This document shows positions 7,940-17,032 of a stretch of DNA of 64,000 nt, in pieces. Made by a program: the position numbers and the translations under genes. The stretch is taken from contig NZ_CP063832.1 of NCBI RefSeq assembly GCF_023277925.1, positions 2,241,001 to 2,305,000 of the forward strand, read 5' to 3'. This DNA comes from Pseudomonas entomophila. GTDB lineage: Bacteria > Pseudomonadota > Gammaproteobacteria > Pseudomonadales > Pseudomonadaceae. The stretch's first letter is position 1, and every line of letters begins with the position of its first letter. The notes beneath the pieces were generated by a model. That model was not told where the DNA came from. It was given only the letters and a program-made list of their open reading frames with translations, and did no database searches.

Positions 7940-9556
7940 ATGGCAACCCCGTCACTGGCCAGCCAGCCGCAACTGACACACCGCGATTCGCACCCCCCGC
8001 TTGCTCACAAACCCAGCCGCGCCACCCTCACCCTGTTCATCGGTTTGCTCCTGACCGGCCTGGCCTACACCTTTTGGAGCCTCAAGCAGGACGTCAGCGC
8101 CAGCGGCACCGTGGTCACCACCGTCACCCCGTTCCTGTTGCTGGGCCTGGCGCTGCTGATCGCTCTGGGCTTCGAATTCGTCAACGGTTTCCACGACACC
8201 GCCAATGCCGTGGCCACGGTGATCTACACCCACTCGCTGCCGGCACCAGTGGCGGTGGTATGGTCGGGGCTGTGCAATTTTCTCGGCGTATTGCTTTCCA
8301 GCGGGGCGGTGGCGTTCGGCATCATCGCCCTGCTACCGGTTGAACTGATCCTGCAGGTGGGCTCCAACACCGGTTTCGCCATGGTCTTCGCCCTGCTGCT
8401 GGCGGCGATCATCTGGAACCTGGGTACCTGGTGGCTGGGCCTGCCGGCCTCCTCCTCGCACACCCTGATCGGCTCGATCATCGGCGTGGGCGTGGCCAAC
8501 GCGCTGATGCACGGGCGCGACGGCACCAGCGGGGTGGACTGGACCCAGGCCAGCAAGGTCGGCTACGCCCTGCTGTTCTCGCCGCTGATCGGCTTCGCCT
8601 GCGCCGCCCTGCTGCTACTGGCTCTGCGCACGCTGGTCAAGCGCCAGGAGCTGTACCAGGCGCCAGAAGGCCAGACCCCGCCGCCCTGGTGGATCCGTGG
8701 CGTGCTGATCCTGACCTGCACCGGCGTGTCGTTCGCCCATGGCTCGAACGACGGGCAGAAAGGCATGGGCCTGATCATGCTCATTCTGGTCGGCACCCTG
8801 CCCATGGCCTACGCCCTGAACAAGACCATGCCCAACGAGCAGGCCCTGCAGTTCTCGGCCGTGGCGCAGGTAACCCGCCAGGCGCTGGTGCGCAGTGCGC
8901 CGCAGCCGGCACCCGACGACCCGCGCCAGACCCTCACCGACTTTATCAGCGTGCCCAAGGCCAGCCCCGAACTGGTTCCCGCCCTGGCCAAACTGACCGG
9001 CATGATCGGCGAGGAAGTCAAAGGCTACGGCTCGCTCAAGCGTGTGCCCGCCGAGGCCATGGCCAACGTGCGCAACGACATGTACCTGACCAGCGAGGCG
9101 ATTCGCCTGCTCGACAAGCACCAGCTCGCCCATTTCGATGCCGACACCAGCCGCCACGTGCAACTGTTCAAGCGCCAGCTGGACGATGCCACCCGCTACA
9201 TCCCGCTGTGGGTCAAGGTGGCGGTGGCGATCGCCCTGGGCCTGGGCACCCTGGTCGGCTGGCGGCGCATCGTGGTCACGGTCGGCGAGAAGATCGGCAA
9301 GACCCATCTGAGCTATGCCCAGGGCGCCTCGGCCGAGGTGGTGGCGATGTGCACCATCGGTGCGGCGGACCTATTCGGGCTGCCGGTGTCGACCACCCAC
9401 GTGCTCAGCTCCGGTGTGGCCGGGAGCATGGTGGCCAACGGGTCGGGAATCCAGAAGCGCACCCTGGTCAACCTGCTGATGGCCTGGGTGTTGACCTTGC
9501 CAGCGGCGATGCTGCTGGCGGGGAGCCTGTACTGGTTACTCAACCAGCTCGCCTGA
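7940..9556 (+). CDS. Inorganic phosphate transporter, PiT family
   Basis: Low-affinity phosphate (metal-phosphate) symporter of the inner membrane, 538 residues. Both PiT signature repeats are present: GFEFVNGFHDTANAVATVI near residue 75 and SFAHGSNDGQKGMGLIM near 270. Each is an inverted half of the carrier. About 10 membrane helices are visible, with a hydrophilic central loop (~290-420) typical of PitA/PitB. Residues 1-30 are polar and probably cytoplasmic. ATG 7940 is preceded by GGAG. It is monocistronic, with a REP element right after the stop. The choice between PitA and PitB cannot be made here. Confidence 0.93.
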   Translation: MATPSLASQPQLTHRDSHPPLAHKPSRATLTLFIGLLLTGLAYTFWSLKQDVSASGTVVTTVTPFLLLGLALLIALGFEFVNGFHDTANAVATVIYTHSLPAPVAVVWSGLCNFLGVLLSSGAVAFGIIALLPVELILQVGSNTGFAMVFALLLAAIIWNLGTWWLGLPASSSHTLIGSIIGVGVANALMHGRDGTSGVDWTQASKVGYALLFSPLIGFACAALLLLALRTLVKRQELYQAPEGQTPPPWWIRGVLILTCTGVSFAHGSNDGQKGMGLIMLILVGTLPMAYALNKTMPNEQALQFSAVAQVTRQALVRSAPQPAPDDPRQTLTDFISVPKASPELVPALAKLTGMIGEEVKGYGSLKRVPAEAMANVRNDMYLTSEAIRLLDKHQLAHFDADTSRHVQLFKRQLDDATRYIPLWVKVAVAIALGLGTLVGWRRIVVTVGEKIGKTHLSYAQGASAEVVAMCTIGAADLFGLPVSTTHVLSSGVAGSMVANGSGIQKRTLVNLLMAWVLTLPAAMLLAGSLYWLLNQLA

Positions 9557-9560
9557 TCCT

Positions 9561-9583
9561 GTAGGAGCGGCTTCAGCCGCGAT
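9561..9583. repeat. REP element (AGGAGCGGCTTCAGCCGC family), single
   Basis: The imperfect palindrome GGAGCGGCTTCAGCCGC with the usual leading GTA and trailing GAT follows the pit stop codon by a few bases. The same unit occurs at 21720, 44622 and 50009. Confidence 0.75.
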
Positions 9584-9601
9584 CACCGAGGTGAGGCACG
9601 A

Positions 9602-10297
9602 TCAACCGGGTATCTTCAGGCCACGCTGCACCGCCGGGCGCTCGAGGAAGCTGCCCAGCACCCGCTGCACTTCCCTGAACTCATCGAACCCCACCAGGTC
9701 CCGCGCGTTGTAGCGTTCCACCAGGTTGCGCACCCAGGGGAACATGGCGATATCGGCGATGCTGTACGCGTCCACCATCCATTCACGCCCACTCAGGTGC
9801 CGATCCAGCACCCCCAGTAACCGCTTCGACTCGTTGACGTAACGATCCCGCGGCCGCTTGTCCACGTAGTCCTTGCCCGCGAAAAAGTGAAAGAACCCCA
9901 CCTGGCCGAACATCGGCCCGATGCCGCCCATCTGGAACATCAGCCACTGCAGCGTCTGATAGCGCTGGGCCGGATCATGACTGAGCAGCAGGCCGCTCTT
10001 CTCGGCCAGGTACTGCAGGATCGCCCCCGACTCGAACAGCGGCAGCGGCCGACCACCTGGGCCATCGGGGTCAAGGATCGCCGGAATCTTGTTGTTGGCG
10101 CTCAGCGAGATGAATTCGGGGCTCAGTTGGTCATCCGTATCGAAGCTGACCTTGTGTACTTCATAGGGCAGGCCGATCTCCTCGAGCATGATCGAAACCT
10201 TGACGCCGTTGGGCGTGGCCAGCGAGTACAGTTGCAACCGCTCGGGGTGCCGGGCCGGCCACTTGCGGGTGATGGGGAACGCAGACAGATCAGTCAT
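9602..10297 (-). CDS. Glutathione S-transferase, Nu-class-like (YfcG/YghU type)
   Basis: A 231-residue cytoplasmic protein. The N-terminal thioredoxin-like domain has the TPNGVKVSIMLEEIGLPYE stretch characteristic of YfcG/YghU enzymes, NNKIPAI with the cis-Pro, and the glutathione-binding ESGAILQYLAEK. The all-helical C-terminal domain has MGGIGPMFGQ and the N-capping SIADIAMFPW. Nu-class enzymes act as disulfide-bond reductases or peroxidases with glutathione; the substrate here is unknown. ATG 10297 has AAGG upstream. It starts 2 bases after the stop of the GNAT gene, so the two form an operon. Confidence 0.9.
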   Translation of the reverse strand: MTDLSAFPITRKWPARHPERLQLYSLATPNGVKVSIMLEEIGLPYEVHKVSFDTDDQLSPEFISLSANNKIPAILDPDGPGGRPLPLFESGAILQYLAEKSGLLLSHDPAQRYQTLQWLMFQMGGIGPMFGQVGFFHFFAGKDYVDKRPRDRYVNESKRLLGVLDRHLSGREWMVDAYSIADIAMFPWVRNLVERYNARDLVGFDEFREVQRVLGSFLERPAVQRGLKIPG

Positions 10298-10299
10298 GT

Positions 10300-10845
10300 T
10301 CAGGCCTTGGAGGTGTGGGGTTGGCACGGGGTGGGCGAAGCGGCGTCCCTGAGCATCACCCAATCACGATGGCGCTCCTCGCCACACGGGAAGACCGCCT
10401 CCCCCACCTTGCGAAAGCCGTTGCGCTGGTAGAAGCGAATGGCCCTTGCGTTGAGTTCATTGACGGTGAGGCGCACCGCATCATGGGTGTGGGCCAGGGT
10501 CGCCTCCAGCAGCTGCTGCGCGGCGCCCGTGCCATGGGCACAGGGCAGCAGATAGAAGCGGGAGATTTCCACCCGATGGTCGGCGGCAGCGATATCCAGG
10601 CTGCCGGGCGCCAGGTCGAGCATGCTGTAACCCACCACCTGCCCTGCCTGCTCCACGACCAGCAGGCGCTTGTGAGGATGCTGCAGGTGCATCAGGAAAT
10701 GCTCGGGCTGAAGGTGATGGGCGATATAGTGCCGCAGCGCGGCAGGGGCGCTGTCGGGTGGGCTGGCCAAAGCGAAGGTGGCCTGGCCGACATGGCTCAG
10801 GGCGCTGCTGTCAGCGTCGCGGGCCGGGCGGATCTGGTAGGGCAT
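10300..10845 (-). CDS. GNAT-family N-acetyltransferase
   Basis: A 181-residue GNAT protein. The beta-strand/P-loop motif reads VEISRFYLLPCAHGTGAAQQLLEA, and the C-terminal VNELNARAIRFYQRNGFRKVGE is the standard acetyl-CoA/fold signature. It most resembles RimI-like acetyltransferases with the N-terminal IRPARDADSSAL. The substrate is unknown. ATG 10845 (MPYQIRPA) has AGGA upstream. It is the first gene of a two-gene unit with the GST. Confidence 0.87.
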   Translation of the reverse strand: MPYQIRPARDADSSALSHVGQATFALASPPDSAPAALRHYIAHHLQPEHFLMHLQHPHKRLLVVEQAGQVVGYSMLDLAPGSLDIAAADHRVEISRFYLLPCAHGTGAAQQLLEATLAHTHDAVRLTVNELNARAIRFYQRNGFRKVGEAVFPCGEERHRDWVMLRDAASPTPCQPHTSKA

Positions 10846-10911
10846 GGCAACATCCTGTCGGGCGTCCGGATCGCCTCCGACAATGCCAGCCCTGCATGGG
10901 CGGTGCAAATG

Positions 10912-10941
10912 AAAAGGCGACCCGGCCAGGGCCGGGTCGCC
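10912..10941 (-). terminator. Terminator of the DUF4398/OmpA lipoprotein operon
   Basis: GGCGACCCGGCC and GGCCGGGTCGCC form a 12-bp stem with a very short loop. Read on the minus strand it is followed by TTTTC. It starts 12 bases past the OmpA-family stop codon. Confidence 0.8.
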
Positions 10942-10952
10942 TGATCAATCTG

Positions 10953-11741
10953 TCAACGGGCTCTCACAGCATTAGCGTCATTGGAGACGATAATTTCCAC
11001 CCGCCGATTACGCTGATGCGAACGCTCATCCGTACTGTGCGTCAACAAGAACGACTTACCATAGCCCTCGCTGGTAATGCGGTTGTTTGAAACACCGAAG
11101 TCTCTCAGTTTCTCAGCCACCGCATAGGCCCGCTCCCGGGATAGGGTCAAATTGTAACTTTCCGACCCTCTGGCATCTGTGAAGCCTTCCACCCGGACTT
11201 TTCGCTCAGGGTTTGCACGCAGAAACTCGGCAAGGCTCTTGAGATCGTCGAGGCTATCGTTACGTAACGTTGCCTTGTTTGTCGCAAACAATACATCGCC
11301 GAACGACACCACGGTACCGCGGTCGGTCTGCTCGACTTTGTCAGCCTTGCTGACCAAACGTGCCTTCAACGCGTTGAGCTGAGCATCGCGCACGTCCAGC
11401 TGCGCTCTGACACGTTCGGCCTCGACCCTCTTCAGTTTCGCCTCGGCCTGGCGTTGACGGACCTTCGCATTGGCGGCATCGACTCGGCTGTTGGCCACAT
11501 AGGCGAGCTCCTCTACTTCGAGCGCCTTGCGGTTGACCTGCGAAGCTTCTTCGGCACGGCGCAGCGCGGCTTGTGCCTGCTGGGTTTCCAGGGCAGCCAG
11601 GCGATGCGACTCAGGCTTGCCTTGCAGGGCAGTGAAAGCCTCGCGGGCTTGGACCAATTGCGGGTTTTCCGGCGTGGCGGCACAACCCGCGAGCACCAGT
11701 GCAAGGGCGGACAAGGCTGGCAGGAAAAGTTTGTTCGACAT
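10953..11741 (-). CDS. OmpA-family lipoprotein with DUF4398 N-terminal region
   Basis: A 262-residue outer-membrane lipoprotein. A lipobox (LALVLAGC, Cys near 20) ends the signal peptide. Residues ~30-145 form a long Ala/Glu/Arg-rich coiled coil (DUF4398-like) that could span periplasm. The C-terminal OmpA domain binds peptidoglycan: ATNKATLRNDSLDDL, VEGFTDARGSESYN and LSRERAYAVAEKL with the Asp and Arg that contact diaminopimelate. It follows the small DUF4398 lipoprotein by 11 bases in an operon. The likely role is anchoring the outer membrane to the wall. Confidence 0.9.
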   Translation of the reverse strand: MSNKLFLPALSALALVLAGCAATPENPQLVQAREAFTALQGKPESHRLAALETQQAQAALRRAEEASQVNRKALEVEELAYVANSRVDAANAKVRQRQAEAKLKRVEAERVRAQLDVRDAQLNALKARLVSKADKVEQTDRGTVVSFGDVLFATNKATLRNDSLDDLKSLAEFLRANPERKVRVEGFTDARGSESYNLTLSRERAYAVAEKLRDFGVSNNRITSEGYGKSFLLTHSTDERSHQRNRRVEIIVSNDANAVRAR

Positions 11742-11752
11742 GTTCGCTTCCT

Positions 11753-12151
11753 TTATGGGTGGGTAGGTTTGTCAGCGGAAAAACCAGACGCCTGTAGCCC
11801 TTCCTTACGGATATCGTCCACCGCCTTCCTCGCCTCATCAGCGCTCTCTTCAGCCTTGGAGGCGCCAGCCTCGGCCTCGGCCGCGATCGCATCTACCTCG
11901 GCGCGCACAGCGAGAAGTTTTGCTTCAGCGTAATCGTGCTCACCCAACGCTCGCTCCATGGCGTTAAGGTTGCGCTGTGCCGAAAACATCCTCACCGGTG
12001 CATATTGGGTGGCATCAGCGGCAACCGCACGGTTGACCGCGTTATGGGCAATTTCAATCTGTTCGGTGGGTTTCACTGCGCTGGCACAGCCGCCCAGGGT
12101 GATGAGCAGGCCGGCTAGCGGCAGGGTCTTACGGTTGAAAGGGACAATCAT
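11753..12151 (-). CDS. DUF4398 lipoprotein
   Basis: A 132-residue lipoprotein: signal peptide with lipobox (LLITLGGC), then a helical domain rich in Ala and Glu (HNAVNRAVAADATQYAPVRM to KLLAVRAEVDAIAAEAEAGA), which is the DUF4398 pattern. ATG 12151 has AAGGAG 8 bases upstream; the frame extends further upstream but without a signal sequence. It is first of the pair with the OmpA-family lipoprotein, and the two probably work together at the outer membrane. Confidence 0.87.
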   Translation of the reverse strand: MIVPFNRKTLPLAGLLITLGGCASAVKPTEQIEIAHNAVNRAVAADATQYAPVRMFSAQRNLNAMERALGEHDYAEAKLLAVRAEVDAIAAEAEAGASKAEESADEARKAVDDIRKEGLQASGFSADKPTHP

Positions 12152-12396
12152 GGAAAAGCTCCTTGGCTGCACTCGCGCTCCGGCGGCTGGCAAGCCTCGC
12201 TCGACACGGAAAACGCGGGAAATGTCCGGGTTGCTCGTCGAAAAACCGACCGCACTCGTGGCCCAGACGGTTTCGTGATCATGAAAATCGAATGCATCAC
12301 GACGGACCATTGCAAAAGCGCGGTCAGACTATTCCCAGCGAACAGGCAGCCGAATGGGAGTTTTCATCAGTTGATGTAGGGGTTTTCAACAAGAGA

Positions 12397-12416
12397 GCGG
12401 TCCTTGCGACCGCTTA
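12397..12416 (-). terminator. Hairpin downstream of the thioesterase gene
   Basis: AGCGGTC and GACCGCT form a stem about a dozen bases past the stop of the gene at 12429-12923. On the minus strand CTCTTGTT follows, a weak T run. The rest of 12152-12396 is the promoter region of the DUF4398 operon; I see no gene in it. Confidence 0.5.
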
Positions 12417-12428
12417 ATGGCCTGGTGA

Positions 12429-12923
12429 TCAGCGCTGGCCCTGTTGATGCGCCTGGTGCTTGAGCTGCTCGGTATCGACTCTCACGAATATCGAGTCGGC
12501 ACGCACGGTCAGCACATCACCGGCCCAGACCTCGCAGATCACCCGGCTCTTGCGCCCGACCTCACCTTCGACCCGCGCCTTGAGCAGCAGCTCGACGCCC
12601 ATGGGCGTGGGCTTGAGGTAGGTCAGCCCGAGTTGGCCGGTGACACAGTCGATCCGCGGCAGGCTGCCCGCCTCGCGACCTTCGGCGCGGTAATGGTAAG
12701 CCATGGCAGTCCAGTTGGAATGGCAGTCCACCAGCATCGCCAGCAGGCCACCATAGACCAGGCCCGGCCAGCCGGTGAAGCTCTCGTCGGGGGTGTGGCG
12801 GCACAACAGGTGGATGCCATCGGCATCCCAGTGGCTCTGCACATGCAGGCCGCTGGGGTGAGCGCAGCCGCAGCCGTAGCAGATACCTTCGGGGGCGGCG
12901 AGGTGTTGCAGGGAATCGGTCAT
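12429..12923 (-). CDS. PaaI-type hotdog thioesterase
   Basis: A 164-residue single-hotdog protein. The helix/loop with the catalytic-type motif is WPGLVYGGLLAMLVDCHSNW (HG replaced by YGG; acidic Asp in the central helix). An unusual N-terminal Cys cluster CYGCGCAHPSGLH could bind a metal and is typical of a subgroup of PaaI proteins. ATG 12923 is preceded by AAAGGA with 6-base spacing. It probably hydrolyses an acyl-CoA; the substrate is unknown. Confidence 0.82.
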   Translation of the reverse strand: MTDSLQHLAAPEGICYGCGCAHPSGLHVQSHWDADGIHLLCRHTPDESFTGWPGLVYGGLLAMLVDCHSNWTAMAYHYRAEGREAGSLPRIDCVTGQLGLTYLKPTPMGVELLLKARVEGEVGRKSRVICEVWAGDVLTVRADSIFVRVDTEQLKHQAHQQGQR

Positions 12924-13009
12924 GGGCATCCTTTGCTTGTTGGAGTTGGGCAGGCAACACTGGCCGATGGTAGCGCCCCGCCCCACGCCTGCGTCAATAC
13001 TGTTTCCGA

Positions 13010-13095
13010 GTAGGCGCCAGCCTTGCTGGCGAACCAGGCAACGCGGGGGCTGGCACCGGCTAAGCCGGTGTTCGCCGGCAAGGCCGGCTCCTACA
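13010..13095. repeat. REP pair (BIME) between thioesterase and permease genes
   Basis: Two oppositely oriented REP units, GTAGGCGCCAGCCTTGCTGG at the left and its partner ending GGCCGGCTCCTAC at the right, flank a small palindrome (CACCGGCTTAGCCGGTG region). The left arm carries variant bases. Confidence 0.75.
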
Positions 13096-13111
13096 GGGAT
13101 CGCATCGGCTG

Positions 13112-14497
13112 TCAGGTGTTGAGCAACGCCGGGACCCGATTGCGCCGCTGGGTCAGCGATACCAGCAGGATGAACAGCGTCACCCCGGCGGTCATCAGCG
13201 TTTCGTAGCGGTAGGCATCACTGAACAGCATGTAGCCCAGCACCACGCCGATAGTGCCGATCACCAGCCAGGTCAGCCATGGGAACAACCACATCTGCAA
13301 CTCCAGTGTGCGCCCTTCCCGCTCGGCACGTGCGCGCATGCGCAATTGCGATACGGCGATCACCAGGTACACCAGCAAGGCGATGGCACCTGTAGTGGAC
13401 AGCAGGAAACCAAATACCTTGCCGGGGAACACATAGTTGACCAGGCAACCGGCAAACCCCGCCAACGTCGAAAGCACGACCGCCACCGTCGGCACACCGG
13501 CACCGGAAATACGCTTGGTCATGCCCAATGCCTGACCGCGAGCCCCCAGCGAATAGAGCATGCGCGAGGCCGTATACAAGCCGGAGTTCATGCAACTGGT
13601 GACCGCCACCAGCACCACCAGGTCGACCAGCAGCTTGGCACCCGGCACGTTCAGCACCTCCAGTACCCGCTGGAACGAACCGACCGCCTTGAGCCCCGGG
13701 TCGTTCCAGGCCACCAGCGACACCACCAGGAAAATCGACGCCAGATAGAAGATGGCGATGCGGTACACCACAAGGTTGGTGGCGCGGCGGATCTTGTCTT
13801 TCGGGTTGGCGGTCTCGTCGGCGGCGATGGTGACGATCTCGGCGCCGAAGAACGAGAAGATCGTGATCAGCACTCCGCCCAGTACCGTGCCGAAACCATT
13901 GGGCATGAACCCGCCGTTGTCCCACAGGCGACTGACCCCGGACACTTCGGCCAACGGCCAGAAACCCAACACCGCCAGGCTGCAGACCACGATGAAGGCA
14001 ACGATGGCGACCACCTTCACCAGGGCGAACCAGTACTCGAATGCGCCGAAGTTCTTCACACTGACCAAATTGCTGCCCGACAGCACGACCATGATCAGGA
14101 AGGCGAACAACCAGGACGGCACACCTGGGAAGTACGCATGCAGGATATCCGCGCCGGCGATGGCCTCGACCGGGATGATCAGCACCCAGAACCACCAGTA
14201 CAGCCAGCCAATGGTGAAGCCCGCCCACGGCCCGATCGCCTCGCTGGCATAGGTGGAGAACGAACCGCTGTTGGGGTTGGCAATGGCCATCTCACCGAGC
14301 ATGCGCATTACCAGCAGCACCAGCAGGCCGGTCATGGCGTAGGAAATGAGAATGGCCGGGCCGGCGGTGGCGATGGCGTTGGAGGAACCGATGAACAACC
14401 CGGCGCCAATGATGCCGGCGATGGAGATCATGGACACCTGGCGCGAGGTCAGGCCGTGTTGCAGGGAGCGCTGTTTGTTGTTGTCTGGCGATGCCAT
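13112..14497 (-). CDS. Amino acid permease, GabP-like (APC superfamily)
   Basis: Proton-coupled amino acid uptake carrier of the inner membrane, 461 residues with about 12 helices. The AAT-family signature is visible near the N terminus (ISIAGIIGAGLFIGSS) and in GEMAIANPNSGSFSTYA. FSFFGAEIVTIAADETANP is the typical loop. It most resembles GABA permeases. The neighbours, a divergent LysR regulator and an omega-amino acid aminotransferase, support a role in uptake of GABA or a related omega-amino acid. ATG 14497 begins MASPDNNKQ. Confidence 0.88.
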   Translation of the reverse strand: MASPDNNKQRSLQHGLTSRQVSMISIAGIIGAGLFIGSSNAIATAGPAILISYAMTGLLVLLVMRMLGEMAIANPNSGSFSTYASEAIGPWAGFTIGWLYWWFWVLIIPVEAIAGADILHAYFPGVPSWLFAFLIMVVLSGSNLVSVKNFGAFEYWFALVKVVAIVAFIVVCSLAVLGFWPLAEVSGVSRLWDNGGFMPNGFGTVLGGVLITIFSFFGAEIVTIAADETANPKDKIRRATNLVVYRIAIFYLASIFLVVSLVAWNDPGLKAVGSFQRVLEVLNVPGAKLLVDLVVLVAVTSCMNSGLYTASRMLYSLGARGQALGMTKRISGAGVPTVAVVLSTLAGFAGCLVNYVFPGKVFGFLLSTTGAIALLVYLVIAVSQLRMRARAEREGRTLELQMWLFPWLTWLVIGTIGVVLGYMLFSDAYRYETLMTAGVTLFILLVSLTQRRNRVPALLNT

Positions 14498-14617
14498 GGG
14501 GAACCCTCGAATGGGTCGGTCGCAAGGACGACTGAATGTTGGAGCGAAATTCTGTAGGTCGGAGTTGCTCGTTCTTGTTGTTGTGAAACGCCGGTCGCTA
14601 ACTTTCCCTCCACTACG

Positions 14618-14637
14618 AACAATGGGTTGTCATTGTT
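14618..14637. promoter_or_regulatory. Palindrome between permease and LysR genes (candidate operator)
   Basis: AACAATG (14618-14624) and CATTGTT (14631-14637) are perfect inverted arms around 6 bases, 110 bases upstream of the LysR start and 120 bases upstream of the permease start. LysR regulators usually bind such dyads in the shared divergent region, so it is a good candidate for the adjacent regulator. Confidence 0.5.
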
Positions 14638-14747
14638 GATCCCGGTCAGTATTAATCTATGGCTCCGGCTCAACAAACGACCTTTTCGAAGCACATCATT
14701 CCCTCAAGGATTGAACTCCTTCCATTTTCGCTGGGTAACACCTCGCC

Positions 14748-15641
14748 ATGTCCAGACGCCTGATGCCCTCCACCACCGCCCTGCAATGCTTCGAGGCGGC
14801 TGCCCGCCACCTGAGCTTCACCCGTGCCGCGCAGGAGCTGCACCTGACCCAGAGCGCGGTCAGCAAGCAGGTGGCGCAGCTTGAAGAGATGCTGGCCCAC
14901 CCGCTGTTCCAGCGCATCCGCAGGCGCCTGCACCTGACCCCGGCGGGCGCGCTGTACCTGGCCGAAGTGAACAAGATCCTCACCCAGATCGACATCTCCA
15001 GCCGCTACATCCTCAGCTACGGCGACGAGACCGAAGTGCTGCGCATCGCCACCCAGCCCACCTTCGGTGCGCGTTGGCTGGTGCCCAGGCTGAAGGGCTT
15101 CGGCGATCGCCACCCGCGCATCCACCTGGATATCCGCAACGAACTCGAGCCCTTCGACCTGGTGCAGGCCAAGGCCGACATCGCCTTTTTCTTCGGCCAG
15201 GGCACCTGGCCGGGGGCAACCTGTATCGAACTGTTCAGTGAGGAGGTGGTGCCGGTCTGCGCGCCATGCTTGGCGCAACGTCGCTTTGCCAGCGCAGAGG
15301 CCCTGACCGAGCACCGCCTGCTGCAATGCGCCTCGCGCCCGGAGGCTTGGCACGAGTGGTTCCTGGGCCTAGGCCTGCACAGCCAGAACAGTTACCACGG
15401 GCCGCGCTTCGACACGTTCTACCTGTGCATCCGCGCCGCCATCGCCGGTTGCGGCATCGCCCTGATTCCACGCTATCTCGTGGCCGAAGAGCTGGCCGAG
15501 GGCAAGCTGGTGGTGGCCTGGGATCATCCGCTGGCGAGCAACGGCCGGCATTTCATGGCCCATGCCGAGCATGCAGCCGAGGCGCCCAAGGTGCGGGCGT
15601 TCGTGCAGTGGATTCGCGAGCGGGTGGCACAAGGCACCTGA
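14748..15641 (+). CDS. LysR-family regulator, GcvA-like
   Basis: A 297-residue transcription factor. The N-terminal winged HTH reads ALQCFEAAARHLSFTRAAQELHLTQSAVSKQV, the classic LysR helix pair. The effector domain begins LRIATQPTFGARWLVPRLKGF, the GcvA subgroup form. It is divergent from the permease and 137 bases upstream of the aminotransferase, and probably regulates both in response to the amino acid or its product. ATG 14748 follows AACACCTCGCC with no strong ribosome site, so the start could be Met 6. Confidence 0.9.
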   Translation: MSRRLMPSTTALQCFEAAARHLSFTRAAQELHLTQSAVSKQVAQLEEMLAHPLFQRIRRRLHLTPAGALYLAEVNKILTQIDISSRYILSYGDETEVLRIATQPTFGARWLVPRLKGFGDRHPRIHLDIRNELEPFDLVQAKADIAFFFGQGTWPGATCIELFSEEVVPVCAPCLAQRRFASAEALTEHRLLQCASRPEAWHEWFLGLGLHSQNSYHGPRFDTFYLCIRAAIAGCGIALIPRYLVAEELAEGKLVVAWDHPLASNGRHFMAHAEHAAEAPKVRAFVQWIRERVAQGT

Positions 15642-15778
15642 GCGAGACCGGGTGATTCGGGCTGTTCGCACGCCAACATCATGAATTCAAGGAATGATCG
15701 CAATCCAATAATTCGTTTGCGAAACCTACTTGTTGCGCGCTTCGATAGCGGCTTATTCGAACAACAGGCCGCGCGTAC

Positions 15779-17029
15779 ATGAATCCGGAAGGTATCAGCC
15801 AATCCATCGCCATCGTTCACCCGATCACACTTTCCCATGGCCGCAACGCTGAAGTCTGGGACACCGATGGCAAGCGCTACATCGACTTCGTCGGCGGTAT
15901 CGGTGTGCTCAACCTGGGCCATTGCAACCCCGCCGTGGTCGAGGCGATCCAGCAGCAAGCAGCGCGCCTGACCCATTACGCCTTCAACGCCGCCCCCCAC
16001 GGCCCGTACCTGGAGCTGATGGAGCGCCTGCGCCAGTTCGTCCCGGTCAGCTACCCACTGGCGGGCATGCTCACCAACAGCGGCGCGGAGGCGGCGGAAA
16101 ATGCCCTCAAGGCCGCCCGCGCCGCCACCGGCAAGCGTGCCATCATCGCCTTCGATGGCGGCTTCCACGGACGCACCCTGGCCACCCTCAACCTCAACGG
16201 CAAGGTCGCGCCGTACAAGCAGCGTGTGGGCGAATTGCCCGGCCCGGTCTTTCACCTGCCTTATCCCAGCCCGGACACCGGGGTGAGCTGCGAACAGGCC
16301 CTGGAAGCCATGGAGCGCCTGTTCAGCGTGGAGTTGGCGGTGGAAGACGTGGCGGCGTTCATCTTCGAGCCGGTACAGGGCGAAGGCGGCTTCCTCGCCC
16401 TCGACCCCACCTTCGCCCAGACACTGCGCCGCTTCTGCGACGAACACGAAATCCTGATCATCATCGACGAAATTCAGTCCGGTTTTGGCCGCACCGGCCA
16501 GCGCTTTGCCTTTCCCAGGCTAGGCATCGAGCCAGACTTGCTGCTGCTGGCCAAGAGCATTGCCGGTGGCATGCCGCTAGGTGCGGTGGTCGGGCGGCAG
16601 GCGATCATGGGCGCGCTACCCAAGGGCGGACTGGGCGGGACCTATTCCGGCAATCCGATCGCCTGCGCGGCGGCGCTGGCGAGCCTGGCGCAGATGACCG
16701 ACATGAACATCGCCACCTGGGGCGAGCGACAGGAACAGGCCATCGTGGCGCGTCATGCACGCTGGAAGGCATCAGGGGGGTGTGCCGGACTCGGCCGCCT
16801 GACAGGCACCGGCGCCATGCGCGGGCTCGAGTTCGTAAACCCGGACGGCAGCCCGGCACCGACGCTGCTGGCCAAGATGCTAGAGACGGCTCGGAACAGA
16901 GGCTTGCTGCTGATGCCCAGTGGCAAGGCGCGGCACATCATTCGCCTGCTGGCCCCGCTGACCATCGAGCCCGAGGTGCTCGAGGAAGGGCTGGATATCC
17001 TCGAGCAGTGCCTCATGGAGCTGAACTGA
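15779..17029 (+). CDS. Class III aminotransferase, GABA/5-aminovalerate type
   Basis: PLP enzyme that moves the omega-amino group of GABA-like substrates to 2-oxoglutarate. The 416 residues show the family landmarks: SGAEAAENALKAAR for phosphate binding, GGFHGRTLATLNL, the DEIQSGFGRTG segment whose Asp holds the PLP nitrogen, and the Schiff-base lysine K259 in LLAKSIAGGMPLG. It is slightly shorter than GabT (~425). It is encoded next to a GABA-type permease and GcvA-like regulator, so uptake plus deamination of an omega-amino acid is the likely pathway. The ribosome site is weak. No succinate-semialdehyde dehydrogenase is adjacent. Confidence 0.9.
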   Translation: MNPEGISQSIAIVHPITLSHGRNAEVWDTDGKRYIDFVGGIGVLNLGHCNPAVVEAIQQQAARLTHYAFNAAPHGPYLELMERLRQFVPVSYPLAGMLTNSGAEAAENALKAARAATGKRAIIAFDGGFHGRTLATLNLNGKVAPYKQRVGELPGPVFHLPYPSPDTGVSCEQALEAMERLFSVELAVEDVAAFIFEPVQGEGGFLALDPTFAQTLRRFCDEHEILIIIDEIQSGFGRTGQRFAFPRLGIEPDLLLLAKSIAGGMPLGAVVGRQAIMGALPKGGLGGTYSGNPIACAAALASLAQMTDMNIATWGERQEQAIVARHARWKASGGCAGLGRLTGTGAMRGLEFVNPDGSPAPTLLAKMLETARNRGLLLMPSGKARHIIRLLAPLTIEPEVLEEGLDILEQCLMELN

Positions 17030-17032
17030 CAG

